Part shown: piece by piece, positions 1 through 8,731 of the stretch
Layout of the letters: every line of letters begins with the position of its first letter
How positions within the stretch are numbered: the first letter of the stretch is position 1
Assembly: GCA_903970465.1 (NCBI GenBank)
Contig: CAJCIO010000118.1
Location: 60,972-124,971 of the forward strand
DNA from: Gammaproteobacteria bacterium
GTDB taxonomy: Bacteria; Pseudomonadota; Gammaproteobacteria; Pseudomonadales; Pseudomonadaceae
DNA length: 64,000 nt
Direction of reading: 5' to 3'
The notes under the pieces: generated by a model
Told to the model about the DNA's origin: nothing
Database searches by the model: none
What the model saw: the letters and a program-made list of their open reading frames with translations, nothing else
Made by a program: the position numbers and the translations under genes

Positions 1-44
1 TCCGCCGCGCTGAAGTCGGCGTCTTCGAGCAACAGCAGATTCAT
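1..44 (-). CDS. rsmE: RsmE, 16S rRNA m3U1498 methyltransferase (5' end only)
   Basis: Only the first 14 codons are inside the window; the gene runs off the left edge. The ATG overlaps the tatC stop by four bases (TCAT on the plus strand at 41-44), so it is translationally coupled to tatC. The visible N-terminus reads [14 protein letters not shown], which resembles the start of Pseudomonas RsmE as I remember it, and rsmE follows tatABC in PAO1. RsmE methylates N3 of U1498 in 16S rRNA. The identity rests on a very short peptide plus synteny. Confidence 0.6.
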   Translation of the reverse strand, partial: MNLLLLEDADFSAA

Positions 45-832
45 GGACGCGTCGCGGGCGGCTGATCGTTGCTGTCGGCTTCTTCGGCCTCGTCATGCTC
101 GCTGCGCTTCTTGATCATGCCGGCAAACAGCACGCCGACCTCGAAGAGCATCCACATGGGCACCGCCAACAGGGTTTGCGAGAAGATATCCGGCGGGGTC
201 AGGAGCATGCCGACCACGAAGCAACCAATCACCACGTAGGGGCGGGCTTTTTTCAGGTAATTGACGTCGACTACGCCGATCCACACCAGCAGCACCACTG
301 CCACGGGAATTTCGAAGGCCACGCCAAAAGCGAAGAACAGCGTCATCACGAAATCGAGGTAGTTGGTGATATCGGTGGCCATCATCACACCGGCCGGGGT
401 GGCGCTGGCGAAGAACTTGAAGATCAACGGGAACACCAGGAAGTACGCGAAGGCCATACCGGCGTAGAACAGCACGATGCTCGACACCAGCAAGGGCACG
501 GCGATGCGCTTTTCGTGCTTGTACAGGCCCGGGGCGATAAAGCCCCAGATCTGGTGCAGGATGACCGGGATCGCCAGAAACAACGACACCATCATGGTCA
601 GCTTGAACGGCGTCAGGAAGGGCGAGGCGACGTCGGTGGCGATCATCGTCGAGCCCGCTGGCAAAAACTCGCGCAGCGGCGCCGAGACAATGGTGTAGAT
701 CTGTTGAGAGAAAGAGAACAGCCCGGCAAAGACCAGGAAGATCGCGGCAACGCAGCGCAGCAGGCGCGTGCGCAGTTCGGTCAGGTGCGAGACCAGCGGC
801 ATTGGCTGGTCGTTTTCCGGGATTTCGCTCAT
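41..832 (-). CDS. tatC: Sec-independent protein translocase subunit TatC
   Basis: TatC is the multispanning inner-membrane receptor that, with TatB, recognises twin-arginine signal peptides of folded proteins. The 263-residue product has the usual length, a charged N-terminus ([12 protein letters not shown]) and six hydrophobic segments, with the conserved first-loop region ([16 protein letters not shown]) around residues 93-108. The C-terminus is acidic and cytoplasmic. The start overlaps the tatB stop by four bases and the stop overlaps rsmE, so this is the third gene of a tatABC-rsmE operon read on the minus strand. Confidence 0.97.
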   Translation of the reverse strand: MSEIPENDQPMPLVSHLTELRTRLLRCVAAIFLVFAGLFSFSQQIYTIVSAPLREFLPAGSTMIATDVASPFLTPFKLTMMVSLFLAIPVILHQIWGFIAPGLYKHEKRIAVPLLVSSIVLFYAGMAFAYFLVFPLIFKFFASATPAGVMMATDITNYLDFVMTLFFAFGVAFEIPVAVVLLVWIGVVDVNYLKKARPYVVIGCFVVGMLLTPPDIFSQTLLAVPMWMLFEVGVLFAGMIKKRSEHDEAEEADSNDQPPATRP

Positions 833-1362
833 GGGGCTCGTGGTGGCAATGAGGTTTCGGTGGCAGGCTTTTCAGTCTGAGGCTTGGGCGTCGGCACGGT
901 TTCGCTGCTGGCGGCATCGGCTGAGGTCAGCGGCGGCACGGGCAGTGGTTCACTCACGGCGTGGACCGGCTCGACCGGCGCTGGCGCGGCAGCAGAGTGC
1001 TCGACGGCCACGTGCGGCTCGCTGGTGGCAACGGGCGACGGCGCAGCGGCAGGCGGGTTGGGCTCGGCGGCGGGTGCAGCGACAGCTGACGGCTCCGCGG
1101 GCTTGGTCTGAGCCGCCTGCGGGTTGAGAATTTTGCGCGCTTCCTGTTCCAGCGCCAAAATATGCTCGTTGTGCAGCTGCCGGCGGATTTCGTCCGCGCC
1201 GATTTCGCGCTCTACTTCGTTCTTGATGGCATTGAAGCTGCGCTTGAGGCGACCGATCCACAGGCCGGCCGTGCGTGCTGCGCCGGGCAGGCGCTCGGGG
1301 CCAAGCACCAGCAGGGCCACCAGACCGACGAGCAGTAGTTCCGTAAAGCTGATGCCAAACAT
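829..1362 (-). CDS. tatB: Sec-independent protein translocase subunit TatB
   Basis: TatB pairs with TatC to form the substrate-binding complex of the Tat system. The N-terminal transmembrane helix has the family motif [21 protein letters not shown], followed by the PERLP hinge and an amphipathic helix. From about residue 85 the 177-residue protein becomes a Pro/Ala/Glu-rich low-complexity tail, as is common in Pseudomonas TatB. It lies three bases downstream of tatA and overlaps tatC by four bases. Confidence 0.96.
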   Translation of the reverse strand: MFGISFTELLLVGLVALLVLGPERLPGAARTAGLWIGRLKRSFNAIKNEVEREIGADEIRRQLHNEHILALEQEARKILNPQAAQTKPAEPSAVAAPAAEPNPPAAAPSPVATSEPHVAVEHSAAAPAPVEPVHAVSEPLPVPPLTSADAASSETVPTPKPQTEKPATETSLPPRAP

Positions 1363-1365
1363 AGA

Positions 1366-1632
1366 TCAGTCTTTCCTGATGGGCTCTTCGACTTTTTGGT
1401 GTTGGCCGTCGATGGTGTGTGGCTGATTCAATGGCGAGGTCGCCTGTGGATGTACTGGCTGCACCGGCTCTACCGTCGGCTCGTGCGGTTTCTCGTCGTC
1501 GTTCATGGCCTTGCGAAAGCCTTTGATCGACTCACCGACATCAGTGCCGAGGTTCTTCAGTTTCTTGGTACCGAATATCAGCACGACGACCACCAGAATG
1601 ACGATCCAGTGTTTCCAGTCAAAAATACCCAT
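1366..1632 (-). CDS. tatA: Sec-independent protein translocase subunit TatA
   Basis: TatA oligomerises to form the protein-conducting element of the Tat pathway. The 88-residue protein has one N-terminal transmembrane helix ([20 protein letters not shown]), then the [20 protein letters not shown] amphipathic helix that defines the family, and a polar tail. It is the first gene of the tatABC operon. The start is 24 bases downstream of the hisE stop, so the tat genes may also be read from the his genes. Confidence 0.96.
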   Translation of the reverse strand: MGIFDWKHWIVILVVVVLIFGTKKLKNLGTDVGESIKGFRKAMNDDEKPHEPTVEPVQPVHPQATSPLNQPHTIDGQHQKVEEPIRKD

Positions 1633-1656
1633 GGTGCAGCTCCTCGAGAAAATTCG

Positions 1657-1992
1657 TTAGGCAGATGGCGTGCGAGCGGCCTTCTCGTCATGGCCTGAAA
1701 GACCAAAACGGCGGTCCAGCTCGTCGAGTACCGCCTGCGGATGTTGACCGAGGGCGGCCAGCATCACCAGGCTATGAAACCACAGATCGGCGGTCTCGTA
1801 GATGACATCACTGCAGTCGCCGCTGACAGCAGCGTCCTTGGCGGCGATGATGGTCTCGACGGATTCTTCGCCGACTTTTTCCAGAATCTTGTTCAAGCCC
1901 TTGTGGTACAGGCTGGCGACATAGGACGAGTCGGCAGCGGCGCCTTTGCGCTCTTCGAGCACCTGGGCCAGGCGCGTCAGGGTGTCAGTCAT
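1657..1992 (-). CDS. hisE: Phosphoribosyl-ATP pyrophosphatase HisE
   Basis: HisE hydrolyses phosphoribosyl-ATP to phosphoribosyl-AMP and pyrophosphate, the second step of histidine synthesis. The 111-residue product has the family's MazG-like metal-binding region ([16 protein letters not shown] and [13 protein letters not shown]). The reading frame is open further upstream, but the ATG at 1992 ([10 protein letters not shown]) gives the family length and overlaps the hisI stop by eight bases. As is common in Pseudomonas, HisE and HisI are separate proteins rather than the enterobacterial HisIE fusion. Confidence 0.95.
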   Translation of the reverse strand: MTDTLTRLAQVLEERKGAAADSSYVASLYHKGLNKILEKVGEESVETIIAAKDAAVSGDCSDVIYETADLWFHSLVMLAALGQHPQAVLDELDRRFGLSGHDEKAARTPSA

Positions 1993-2386
1993 GAGCCGGT
2001 CCTGCCTGGTAGATGGCGTGCGGGTCCTTGAGGACGGCGTCGACGGTGTTCCACTGGCCGTCGGCATACACACGGTAGAAGCAGCTCTCACGGCCGGTAT
2101 GGCAAGCGATATGGCCGATCTGTTCGACCATCAGGATGATCACGTCGGCGTCGCAGTCCAGGCGCATCTCGTGAAGGATTTGCACGTGGCCCGACTCTTC
2201 GCCCTTGCGCCACAACTTGCCCCGGGAACGGGACCAGTAGATGGCACGGTTTTCGGTGGCGGTCAGGCTCAGCGCTTCGCGGTTCATCCAGGCCATCATC
2301 AACACGCGCCCGGTTTTGTGATCCTGGGCGATGGCCGGTACCAGGCCATCTTCATTCCAGCGGATCTCGTCCAGCCAATCTTTCAT
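1985..2386 (-). CDS. hisI: Phosphoribosyl-AMP cyclohydrolase HisI
   Basis: HisI opens the purine ring of phosphoribosyl-AMP, the third step of histidine synthesis, and is a zinc/magnesium enzyme. The 133-residue product shows the DCDADVI metal-binding signature and the later CHTGRESCF cysteines that complete the zinc site. The start chosen is [10 protein letters not shown] at 2386; an in-frame ATG 48 bases further up would add an unconserved leader. It precedes hisE and lies about 50 bases after ubiB on the same strand. Confidence 0.95.
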   Translation of the reverse strand: MKDWLDEIRWNEDGLVPAIAQDHKTGRVLMMAWMNREALSLTATENRAIYWSRSRGKLWRKGEESGHVQILHEMRLDCDADVIILMVEQIGHIACHTGRESCFYRVYADGQWNTVDAVLKDPHAIYQAGPAHD

Positions 2387-2437
2387 CTTCGACTCCGGCA
2401 ACAAGGCCTCTAGTGTGCCAGCGCTAGGCGCCACTGG

Positions 2438-4045
2438 CTATCGACGAACGACCAGATACAGGCCGCTGCCCAGCATCAGCCAGCAGGGCCAGGCCTGTAT
2501 CGAGTCGATGACCGGCCCGGTCGCCGCCAGTGTAGCGCCACCCACCAGCAGCAAGGCACCGGCGATGCGCAGCAGCCAGCCATCGGTATGGTGACGCCAA
2601 TTGGGCTGTTTGTTCTTGCGATGCGGTTGGGCGTTGCGTTCGAGCAGGTCGCGGGTCATGCCGATCAGGTGCGGGATCTGTTCGATTTGCGTCTGTGCGC
2701 TGTTGAACAGCGATTTGGGGCTCATGCGCTCGCGCATCCAGCGCTCCAGGAAGGGCTGCGCGGTGCTCCACAGATCGAGTTCCGGGTACAGCTGACGGCC
2801 CAGGCCTTCGATGTTGAGCAGGGTTTTTTGCAGTAGCACCAACTGCGGCTGGACTTCCATGTTGAAGCGCCGCGCGGTCTGGAAGAGGCGCATGAGCACC
2901 TGGCCGAAGGAAATATCCTTCAGTGGTTTTTCAAAGATCGGTTCGCAGACGGTACGGATTGCCGCTTCGAATTCGTTGAGTTTGGTTTCTGCGGGCACCC
3001 AGCCGGAGTCGATGTGCAATTGTGCTACGCGGCGATAATCGCGCTTGAAGAACGCGAACAGATTGCGCGCCAGGTAATCCTGGTCCTCGGGGGTGAGGCT
3101 GCCGACGATCCCGCAGTCGATGGCGATGTACTTTGGGTCCCAGGGGCTGACGGTGCTGATGAAGATGTTGCCGGGGTGCATGTCGGCATGGAAGAAACTG
3201 TCGCGGAATACCTGGGTGAAGAAGATCTCCACGCCGCGTTCGGCGAGCAATTTCATGTCGGTGCGCTGGTCGGCAAGGGTCGCCATATCGGTGACCTGCA
3301 CGCCGTAGATGCGCTCCATCACCAGCACTTTCGGCCGGCACCAGTCCCAGTAGACCTGCGGCACGTAGAGCAGCGGCGAGTCTTCGAAATTGCGCTTGAG
3401 CTGGCTCGAGTTGGCCGCCTCGCGCAGCAGGTCGAGTTCGTCGTAGATGGTTTTTTCGTAATCGCTGACCACGTCCACAGGATGCAGCAGGCGGGCATCG
3501 GCCGACAGGCGTTCGGCCCAGCCGGCGAGGATGAACAGCCAGGCCAGGTCCTGGCCGATGATCGGCTTGAGGCCCGGGCGCACCACCTTGACGACCACTT
3601 CGTCGCCGTTTTTCAGACGTGCGCTGTGGACCTGCGCCACCGAGGCCGAAGCCAGAGGCTCGACGTCGAAGCGGCTGAACACCGAAGTGATCTTTTGCCC
3701 CAGTTGCGACTCGATCAGGGCCATGGCCTGTTGCGGATCGAAGGGCGGCACGCGGTCCTGCAGCAGCATCAATTCATCGGCGATGTCTTCGGGCAACAGG
3801 TCGCGGCGGGTAGAGAGGATCTGCCCGAACTTGATGAAGATCGGCCCCAGGTCCTGCAACGCCAGGCGCAAGCGAGCACCACGGGAGAGCTCGAGTTTTT
3901 TGCGCGGGAACCAGCGCCAAGGCATCGCGAAGCGGGTGATGCGCAGGAACCAGGGCAGGGGCAGGGTGAAAATCAGGTCATCGAGACGGTAGCGAATCAC
4001 GACGCGCTGGATGCGCAACAAACGGCGGACGGCAAGCAGCTTCAT
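2438..4045 (-). CDS. ubiB: UbiB, atypical kinase-like protein of ubiquinone biosynthesis
   Basis: UbiB belongs to the ABC1/ADCK/UbiB protein-kinase-like family and is needed for ubiquinone synthesis, probably as an ATPase helping to extract or move Q intermediates at the inner membrane. The 535-residue product has the family's KxGQ region ([16 protein letters not shown], near residue 70), the Ala-rich nucleotide loop ([11 protein letters not shown]), the catalytic-type [11 protein letters not shown] segment and C-terminal hydrophobic helices. The start overlaps the ubiJ stop by four bases, making ubiE-ubiJ-ubiB one operon. Confidence 0.96.
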   Translation of the reverse strand: MKLLAVRRLLRIQRVVIRYRLDDLIFTLPLPWFLRITRFAMPWRWFPRKKLELSRGARLRLALQDLGPIFIKFGQILSTRRDLLPEDIADELMLLQDRVPPFDPQQAMALIESQLGQKITSVFSRFDVEPLASASVAQVHSARLKNGDEVVVKVVRPGLKPIIGQDLAWLFILAGWAERLSADARLLHPVDVVSDYEKTIYDELDLLREAANSSQLKRNFEDSPLLYVPQVYWDWCRPKVLVMERIYGVQVTDMATLADQRTDMKLLAERGVEIFFTQVFRDSFFHADMHPGNIFISTVSPWDPKYIAIDCGIVGSLTPEDQDYLARNLFAFFKRDYRRVAQLHIDSGWVPAETKLNEFEAAIRTVCEPIFEKPLKDISFGQVLMRLFQTARRFNMEVQPQLVLLQKTLLNIEGLGRQLYPELDLWSTAQPFLERWMRERMSPKSLFNSAQTQIEQIPHLIGMTRDLLERNAQPHRKNKQPNWRHHTDGWLLRIAGALLLVGGATLAATGPVIDSIQAWPCWLMLGSGLYLVVRR

Positions 4046-4665
4046 GCTTTATCGCTGGAGTCGAGGGATCGGGAGAGGCGCTCAATACGCGCCTCGAGGC
4101 GTTCGGTGTCGATCTTGAGCTGGTCGAGCTCGGCGAAGCGGGCTTCGGCTTCACGCTTGCCCACCAGTGTCCGGGATTCTTCGGCCAGGTACTCGCCGAG
4201 GTTGTTGCTCAGGCTGTCGAAGCCCTGACGCGCCCAGCGTGCGCGGCTGTTGAGATGCCCGCTGAGCAGCGGCGTGGCCACCGGCCCGAGCCATTGCGAC
4301 AGCTCGTATTCCCAGTCCAGCTCCAGGTCCTGCAGGACCTTGACCAGATCGATAAGCACGGCGCTGTCGCCGCTCAGATCAACCTGCGGACTGTGCAGCA
4401 CGGCGGTCTTGTCCTTGCTCAGGCCCAGCTGGATCAGACTGGAGGCGGGCGCGCGCAGCACGCAATCGGCAGGCGCCGCCCAGTGGCTGGCCAGCAGCAG
4501 GCCCTCGTCGCTGGGCAGGATGAACAACTGCAACGCCGGGTTGCGGCAATCGATCTCGATCACCTTGCCCTGCAGCCGCGCCAACCGTGGCAGGGCGGTG
4601 CTGTCCATGCGCAGCACGCGGTTGAGGCCGTGCTCGACGCTGGCGATAAGGCCGCGCAGCAACAT
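4042..4665 (-). CDS. ubiJ: UbiJ, SCP2-domain accessory factor of ubiquinone biosynthesis
   Basis: UbiJ is a lipid-binding SCP2-domain protein that organises the Ubi enzymes with UbiK in a soluble metabolon. The 207-residue product has an N-terminal SCP2-like region and a C-terminal coiled coil ([14 protein letters not shown]), the expected UbiJ layout. The start overlaps the ubiE stop by one base (TGATG) and the stop overlaps ubiB, the position ubiJ holds in gammaproteobacterial ubiEJB operons. Confidence 0.9.
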   Translation of the reverse strand: MLLRGLIASVEHGLNRVLRMDSTALPRLARLQGKVIEIDCRNPALQLFILPSDEGLLLASHWAAPADCVLRAPASSLIQLGLSKDKTAVLHSPQVDLSGDSAVLIDLVKVLQDLELDWEYELSQWLGPVATPLLSGHLNSRARWARQGFDSLSNNLGEYLAEESRTLVGKREAEARFAELDQLKIDTERLEARIERLSRSLDSSDKA

Positions 4666-5435
4666 CAGGGCTTGATGCCGCGGTGCAGGGCGACGATGCC
4701 CGAGGTCATGTTGTGGTAGGTGACGCGGTCGAAACCGGCCTGCACCATCATGGCCTTGAGGGTTTCCTGGTCGGGGTGCATGCGGATCGATTCGGCGAGG
4801 TAGCGATAGCTTTCGGAATCGTTAGTGATCAACTTGCCGGCCAGTGGCATGAAGGCGAACGAGTAGGCGTCGTAGATCTTCGACATCAGCTTGTTGGTCG
4901 GCTTGGAGAATTCCAGCACCAGCAGGCGGCCACCTGGCTTGAGCACCCGTAGCATCGAGGCGATGGCGTCTTCCTTGTGGGTGACGTTGCGCAGGCCGAA
5001 GGCGATGGTCACGCAGTCGAAATGGTTGTCCGGGAAGGGCAGTTTTTCGGCATCGGCCTGGACGAACTGGACGTTGCCAGCCACGCCCAGGTCGAGCAGG
5101 CGGTCGCGGCCGACCTTGAGCATGGACGCGTTGATGTCCGCCAGCACCACTTCACCGGTCGGGCCGACAAGGTGCGAGAACTTGCGCGCCAGGTCGCCGG
5201 TACCGCCCGCGATGTCGAGCACCTTGTTGCCGGTGCGCACGCCGGACAGTTCGATCGCAAAGCGTTTCCACAGGCGATGCATGCCGCCCGAGAGTACGTC
5301 GTTCATGATGTCGTACTTGGCGGCTACTGAGTGAAAGACCTCGGCGACTTTTTCAGCCTTCTGGCTTTCGGGCACATTCTTGTAGCCGAAGTGCGTGGTG
5401 GGTTCGGCATCGCTGCCTTTGCGCTGATCATTCAT
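4665..5435 (-). CDS. ubiE: UbiE, C-methyltransferase of ubiquinone/menaquinone biosynthesis
   Basis: UbiE is a SAM-dependent C-methyltransferase acting on the quinone ring. The 256-residue product has the class I motif [15 protein letters not shown], the UbiE signature [18 protein letters not shown] near the N-terminus and a motif [16 protein letters not shown] further on. The ATG at 5435 ([18 protein letters not shown]) matches the family start; the frame is open 21 codons upstream without a family match. First gene of ubiEJB, divergent from the small PHA-system gene at 5573. Confidence 0.96.
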   Translation of the reverse strand: MNDQRKGSDAEPTTHFGYKNVPESQKAEKVAEVFHSVAAKYDIMNDVLSGGMHRLWKRFAIELSGVRTGNKVLDIAGGTGDLARKFSHLVGPTGEVVLADINASMLKVGRDRLLDLGVAGNVQFVQADAEKLPFPDNHFDCVTIAFGLRNVTHKEDAIASMLRVLKPGGRLLVLEFSKPTNKLMSKIYDAYSFAFMPLAGKLITNDSESYRYLAESIRMHPDQETLKAMMVQAGFDRVTYHNMTSGIVALHRGIKP

Positions 5436-5572
5436 ATCGCTGTCACCGGAAAAAATTACTGCCATTCTAATCCTCGGTAGGCAGCTTTGTCTTGGCATGC
5501 CTCAGGCTGATCGTGTATTGCGTTATCCGGGCTACTATAGGCACCGTCAGTATTATCGTCCCAGGGGGTTGA

Positions 5573-5848
5573 ATGAGTCGGATCAGCGTAGAGCGCAAAC
5601 ACAGCCTTGGGCGCGAGGCCGCCAAGCAGAAGGCCGAGTTGCTGGTGGAGAAGCTGGTCAGCAAATACGACGTCAAGGCGCAGTGGCAAGGCGATACCGT
5701 GGAGGTCAAGCGCAGTGGTGCCAATGGCGTGATCAGCATCGACGACGACACCATTCGCGTGGATCTCAAGCTCGGCATGATGCTGTCGATGATGAGCGGT
5801 ACCATCGAGTCTGAAATCGAGCGTGTGCTGGACAAGGCGCTGGCTTGA
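5573..5848 (+). CDS. Polyhydroxyalkanoic acid system family protein
   Basis: A 91-residue protein of the small family found beside PHA granule genes in Pseudomonas (the PHA_gran_rgn family). The sequence is a compact alpha/beta domain starting MSRISVERKHSLGREAAKQK and ending in a helix (IESEIERVLDKALA). The molecular role is not established; the family tie to PHA granules comes from gene neighbourhood. The start has a G-rich ribosome site (GGGGG) upstream. It is 150 bases before phaI on the same strand, with one REP half-site between them. Confidence 0.85.
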   Translation: MSRISVERKHSLGREAAKQKAELLVEKLVSKYDVKAQWQGDTVEVKRSGANGVISIDDDTIRVDLKLGMMLSMMSGTIESEIERVLDKALA

Positions 5849-5860
5849 GATCGACTGGCG

Positions 5861-5886
5861 TATTCGCGGGCAGCGCCCGCTCCCAC
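5861..5886 (+). repeat. REP-like half-site, family A
   Basis: A single REP-type hairpin (TTCGCGGGC, AGC, GCCCGCTCCCACA) immediately after the small PHA-system gene. Unlike most copies in this window it is not paired with an inverted partner. Confidence 0.7.
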
Positions 5887-5900
5887 ATATGCGCGAGTCT

Positions 5901-5956
5901 GGGCGTGCAGTTAGGGTGAGGATTCTAAATCAGCGGGCTATGGTGGGTGCACGCCC
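5901..5956. promoter_or_regulatory. Inverted repeat in the phaI promoter region (possible operator)
   Basis: GGGCGTGCA at 5901-5909 is repeated as its perfect reverse complement TGCACGCCC at 5948-5956, enclosing 38 bases upstream of phaI. PhaD, a TetR-family regulator encoded at 7667-8278, is known to act on the phaI and phaC1 promoters in P. putida, so the repeat is a candidate site. I do not see the same half-site upstream of phaC1, and no clean -35/-10 pair was recognised, so the regulatory role is inference. Confidence 0.3.
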
Positions 5957-6000
5957 TGAAGTGTGTGGGTACGGATATCCCTTCAAGCATGAGGTGCACC

Positions 6001-6480
6001 ATGGCAACCGCTCCGTTGAAAAAAGCTGTAGCGCTGCAAAAGACCGCCCTGAAAAAAGAGGTCACCCCGCTGGTGCGCAAGGCCCAGGCGGTCAGGACCG
6101 ATACGGTGATCGAAGTCCGCTCCTATGCTCGCAAGATCTGGCTCGCCGGGCTCGGCGCCTATGCCAAGGCCGGCAAGGAAGGCCTGGGTTACGTGAAGGA
6201 ACTGATCAAGACTGGAGAGGGCGTCGAGAAGGATGGCAAGAAGATCATCAACAAGGAGTTGAAAGCCGCCAACTCGCACATTGAAGATGCCAAGAGTGAG
6301 GTCGCCGAGGCCAAGGGCAAGGTCGAGGTGCAGCTCGACAGGCTGGAAAAACTCTTCGATGTGCGCGTCGCCAGCGCCCTGAATCGCATTGGCATCCCCT
6401 CTAGGCATGACGTCGATACACTCTCTGCTAAGCTCGATAAGTTGACGGCATTGGTCGAACGTGCTGCGCGTAAACCATAA
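6001..6480 (+). CDS. phaI: Phasin PhaI, PHA granule-associated protein
   Basis: PhaI coats polyhydroxyalkanoate granules. The 159-residue product has the phasin core with the RSYARKIWLAGLGAYAKAGKEG motif split around residues 40-60, followed by a long amphipathic helix and a C-terminal segment (LDRLEKLFDVRVASALNRIG) shared with PhaF. The ATG at 6001 has a good GAGGTG site just upstream; the open frame extends 18 codons further but without that site. It is 11 bases before phaF and forms phaIF with it. The N-terminus (MATAPLKKAVALQKTALKK) is lysine-rich. Confidence 0.92.
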   Translation: MATAPLKKAVALQKTALKKEVTPLVRKAQAVRTDTVIEVRSYARKIWLAGLGAYAKAGKEGLGYVKELIKTGEGVEKDGKKIINKELKAANSHIEDAKSEVAEAKGKVEVQLDRLEKLFDVRVASALNRIGIPSRHDVDTLSAKLDKLTALVERAARKP

Positions 6481-6491
6481 AGGAGAGCGGG

Positions 6492-7469
6492 ATGGCTGGT
6501 AAAAAGAAGGTCGAGAAAGAAAGCAGCTCCTGGATCGGCGGTATTGAAAAATACTCCCGGCAGATCTGGCTCGCCGGTTTGGGCGCTTATTCGAAGATCA
6601 GCAACGACGGCACCAAGCTGTTCGACACTCTGGTGAAGGATGGCGAGCATGCCGAAGCGCAGGCCAAGACCGAGGTCGACAAGCAGGTCGATACGGTGAA
6701 GAGCTCTGCCAAGTCGGCTCGCTCGCGAGTGGGCGACGTCAAGGACAAGGCACTGGGCAAGTGGAGCGAGCTCGAAGAAGCGTTCGACACCCGCCTGAAC
6801 AGTGCGATTTCGCGCTTGGGCGTGCCGAGCCGTAACGAGGTGAAAGCCCTGCACAGCAAGGTGGATACCCTGACTCGCCAGCTCGAGAAACTCACGGGCG
6901 AATCGGTGCGCACACCCGCGGCCAAGCCGGCGACAAAAGCTGCGGCGGCCAATGGCGCAGTCAAGCCGACGACCAAGACAGCCAATGGTGCGGCCAAGCC
7001 GCCAGCCAAGGCGGCTAGCGCGAGCAAGCCGTCGACCAGGACGGCTGCCAACGGCGCCAAGCCCGCAGCTAAAGCCCCGGCCAAGGCGGCGCGCAAACCC
7101 GCGGCGAAAACCGCAGATGCCAAGCCTGCGTCTAAAGCGCAAGCGGAGGCCAAGGCTAAAACTGCAGCCGTCAAGCCGGCCGCCAAGGCACCAGCGGCCA
7201 AGCCCGTAGCCGCGGCCAAAACGGCCGCCGCGAAAACCACTGCGGCAGCCAAGGCCACTGCTGCCAAAACCACGGCAAGTGGTAAAGCCGCAGTGCCGAA
7301 AACCGCAGCAGCCAAGCCCGCAGCCAAGGCCAAGTCGGCGGTCAAACCTGCCGTCAAAAAGCCCGACCCCGCCAAGGCTGAAACGACGCCCGCGGCGGCC
7401 GCCTCAACATTACCCTCTACCCCGCCAGCAACGGCCTCGGCCTCGGCGACGCCGTCGACTCAGTCATAG
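6492..7469 (+). CDS. phaF: PhaF, phasin with histone-like C-terminal tail
   Basis: PhaF binds PHA granules by its N-terminal phasin domain and nonspecifically binds DNA by its C-terminal tail, helping granules segregate at division. The first ~140 residues are homologous to PhaI (WIGGIEKYSRQIWLAGLGAYSK). From about residue 140 to 310 the protein is almost only Ala, Lys, Pro and Thr, with many AAKP/KTAA units like histone H1. It starts after AGGAGAGCGGG, a strong ribosome site. PhaD is encoded convergently downstream; a family B REP pair separates them. Confidence 0.95.
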   Translation: MAGKKKVEKESSSWIGGIEKYSRQIWLAGLGAYSKISNDGTKLFDTLVKDGEHAEAQAKTEVDKQVDTVKSSAKSARSRVGDVKDKALGKWSELEEAFDTRLNSAISRLGVPSRNEVKALHSKVDTLTRQLEKLTGESVRTPAAKPATKAAAANGAVKPTTKTANGAAKPPAKAASASKPSTRTAANGAKPAAKAPAKAARKPAAKTADAKPASKAQAEAKAKTAAVKPAAKAPAAKPVAAAKTAAAKTTAAAKATAAKTTASGKAAVPKTAAAKPAAKAKSAVKPAVKKPDPAKAETTPAAAASTLPSTPPATASASATPSTQS

Positions 7470-7478
7470 CAGGCGCCG

Positions 7479-7568
7479 TTGTAGCGAGGAGGCTTGCCCC
7501 TGATTACGGTGTATCAGCTGCGCTGACGTGGCTGACATCCTTTCGGGAGCAGGCCCCCTCGCTACAAG
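7479..7568. repeat. REP pair, family B, between phaF and phaD
   Basis: Two inverted copies of the TAGCGAGG...GCTTGCCCC palindrome (about 7481-7502 and 7544-7567) lie between the convergent 3' ends of phaF and phaD. They may form a hairpin limiting read-through in both directions. The rest of 7570-7666 shows no recognisable feature. Confidence 0.75.
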
Positions 7569-7666
7569 GTTTGCGGCCAGTGCAGCAAACACGAATCGAC
7601 AAGCGTTGTCAGGGCGGACCTGTTTGCGTCCAGAGCCTGCTCGCACAACGGGCACTACTGGATCGG

Positions 7667-8278
7667 TCAATTCAGATACTGCAACGCCAGCCTCTCCGTG
7701 GCATGGCGCGATGGCGTATCAAGATGCGGCGCCACCAGCATCATTACCTGATACACCACCACCCCGGTCTCGCCTGACTGGCCGATGATGCGCTGGTAAT
7801 CCAGCGAGAACACCAGGGTCAAGGTGATCTGCTCCACCAGTTGCCCGAGTGCCTGGGTATCGCTGGCCAATAATCCCTGAGCCTTTAAATTGGCCAGCAA
7901 GGACGCCAGCGTGCGTTTGATCGCGTCCAGCAGGCTGCGCACCCCACGGGCCAGCTTCGGCAAGCGCCCGGCCAGATTGGACAGGTCCTGGAACAGAAAC
8001 CGATAGCGGGCCATGCGCTCGGCGATCAGGTGCAGGAACAGCCAATAGTCTTCGGGCGCCAACTGCACTTCATCGGGAGGGTTCAGCAGCGGGGTCAGTT
8101 CATCTTCGAAACGCTCGAACAAGCCTAGTATCAGAGGTTCCTTGCCATGGAAGTGGTAGTACAGATTGCCCGGGCTGATCTCCAGCTCGTTGGCGATCTG
8201 CAGCGTCGTGACGTTGGGTTCGCCCAGCTGGTTGAACAGCGCCAGGGTGCATTCCAGTATCCGCTCGCGGGTCTTCAT
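7667..8278 (-). CDS. phaD: PhaD, TetR-family regulator of the PHA cluster
   Basis: PhaD is a TetR-type protein that in P. putida activates the phaC1 and phaI promoters, probably responding to an acyl-CoA-like effector. The 203-residue product has a typical N-terminal helix-turn-helix (VTTLQIANELEISPGNLYYHF) near residues 23-43 and a ligand-binding helical C-terminus. The start chosen is MKTRERILECTLALF at 8278; the frame is open 22 codons upstream but that leader is not family-like. It is last in phaC1-Z-C2-D, separated from phaC2 by the 93-bp repeat array. Confidence 0.93.
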   Translation of the reverse strand: MKTRERILECTLALFNQLGEPNVTTLQIANELEISPGNLYYHFHGKEPLILGLFERFEDELTPLLNPPDEVQLAPEDYWLFLHLIAERMARYRFLFQDLSNLAGRLPKLARGVRSLLDAIKRTLASLLANLKAQGLLASDTQALGQLVEQITLTLVFSLDYQRIIGQSGETGVVVYQVMMLVAPHLDTPSRHATERLALQYLN

Positions 8279-8327
8279 CGCGGGAAGGCGCCCCTGTCCA
8301 GTCGTCGAGTCTTTTGCCAGAGCGGCG

Positions 8328-8640
8328 GGCCTCTTCGCGGGCAAGCCTTGCTCCCACAGGTGTACGGCTCAAGCTTGGCGAGATCTGTAGGAGGCTCTAT
8401 GGTTCGAGGCAAACAGCGTCGGCCTCTTCGCGGGCAAGCCTTGGTCCCACAGGTGTACGACTCAAGCTTGGCGAGATCTGTAGGAGGCTCTATGGTTGGA
8501 GGCAGGCAGTGCCGGCCTCTTCGCGGGCAAGCCTTGGTCCCACGGGTGTACGGCTCAAGCTTGGCGAGATCTGTAGGAGGCTCTATGGTTCGAGGCAAGC
8601 AGCGCCGGCCTCTTCGCGGGCAAGCCTTGCTCCCACGGGT
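8328..8640. repeat. 93-bp tandem repeat array containing a REP half-site
   Basis: Three complete 93-base units begin at 8328, 8421 and 8514, and a partial fourth at 8607 runs to about 8640. Each unit starts GGCCTCTTCGCGGGCAAGCC, the left half of the family A REP, then a constant linker with AAGCTTGGCGAGATCTG and TAGGAGGCTCTATGGTT. Units differ at only a handful of positions, so duplication is recent or homogenised. The 450-base gap between phaD and phaC2 (8279-8731) holds only this array and one inverted REP. Confidence 0.92.
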
Positions 8641-8664
8641 GTGCGCCTGGGCAACTGAGCACTC

Positions 8665-8694
8665 TGTGGGAGCAAGGCTTGCCCGCGAAGGGGC
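8665..8694 (-). repeat. REP half-site, family A, closing the 93-bp array
   Basis: The inverse REP half (TGTGGGAGCAAGGCTTGCCC...) lies just after the partial fourth unit and would pair with the last direct half at 8611-8636. The array therefore looks like an ordinary REP pair whose left arm and linker were amplified in tandem. Confidence 0.85.
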
Positions 8695-8731
8695 CATCCG
8701 CAGCACTGAATGGCCCACAGCCTGCACCGGC

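Noticed and set aside
8328..8640. Possible CRISPR array
   Set aside because: The units are contiguous tandem copies with no unique spacers, and the constant part is a REP half-site; no cas genes are near.
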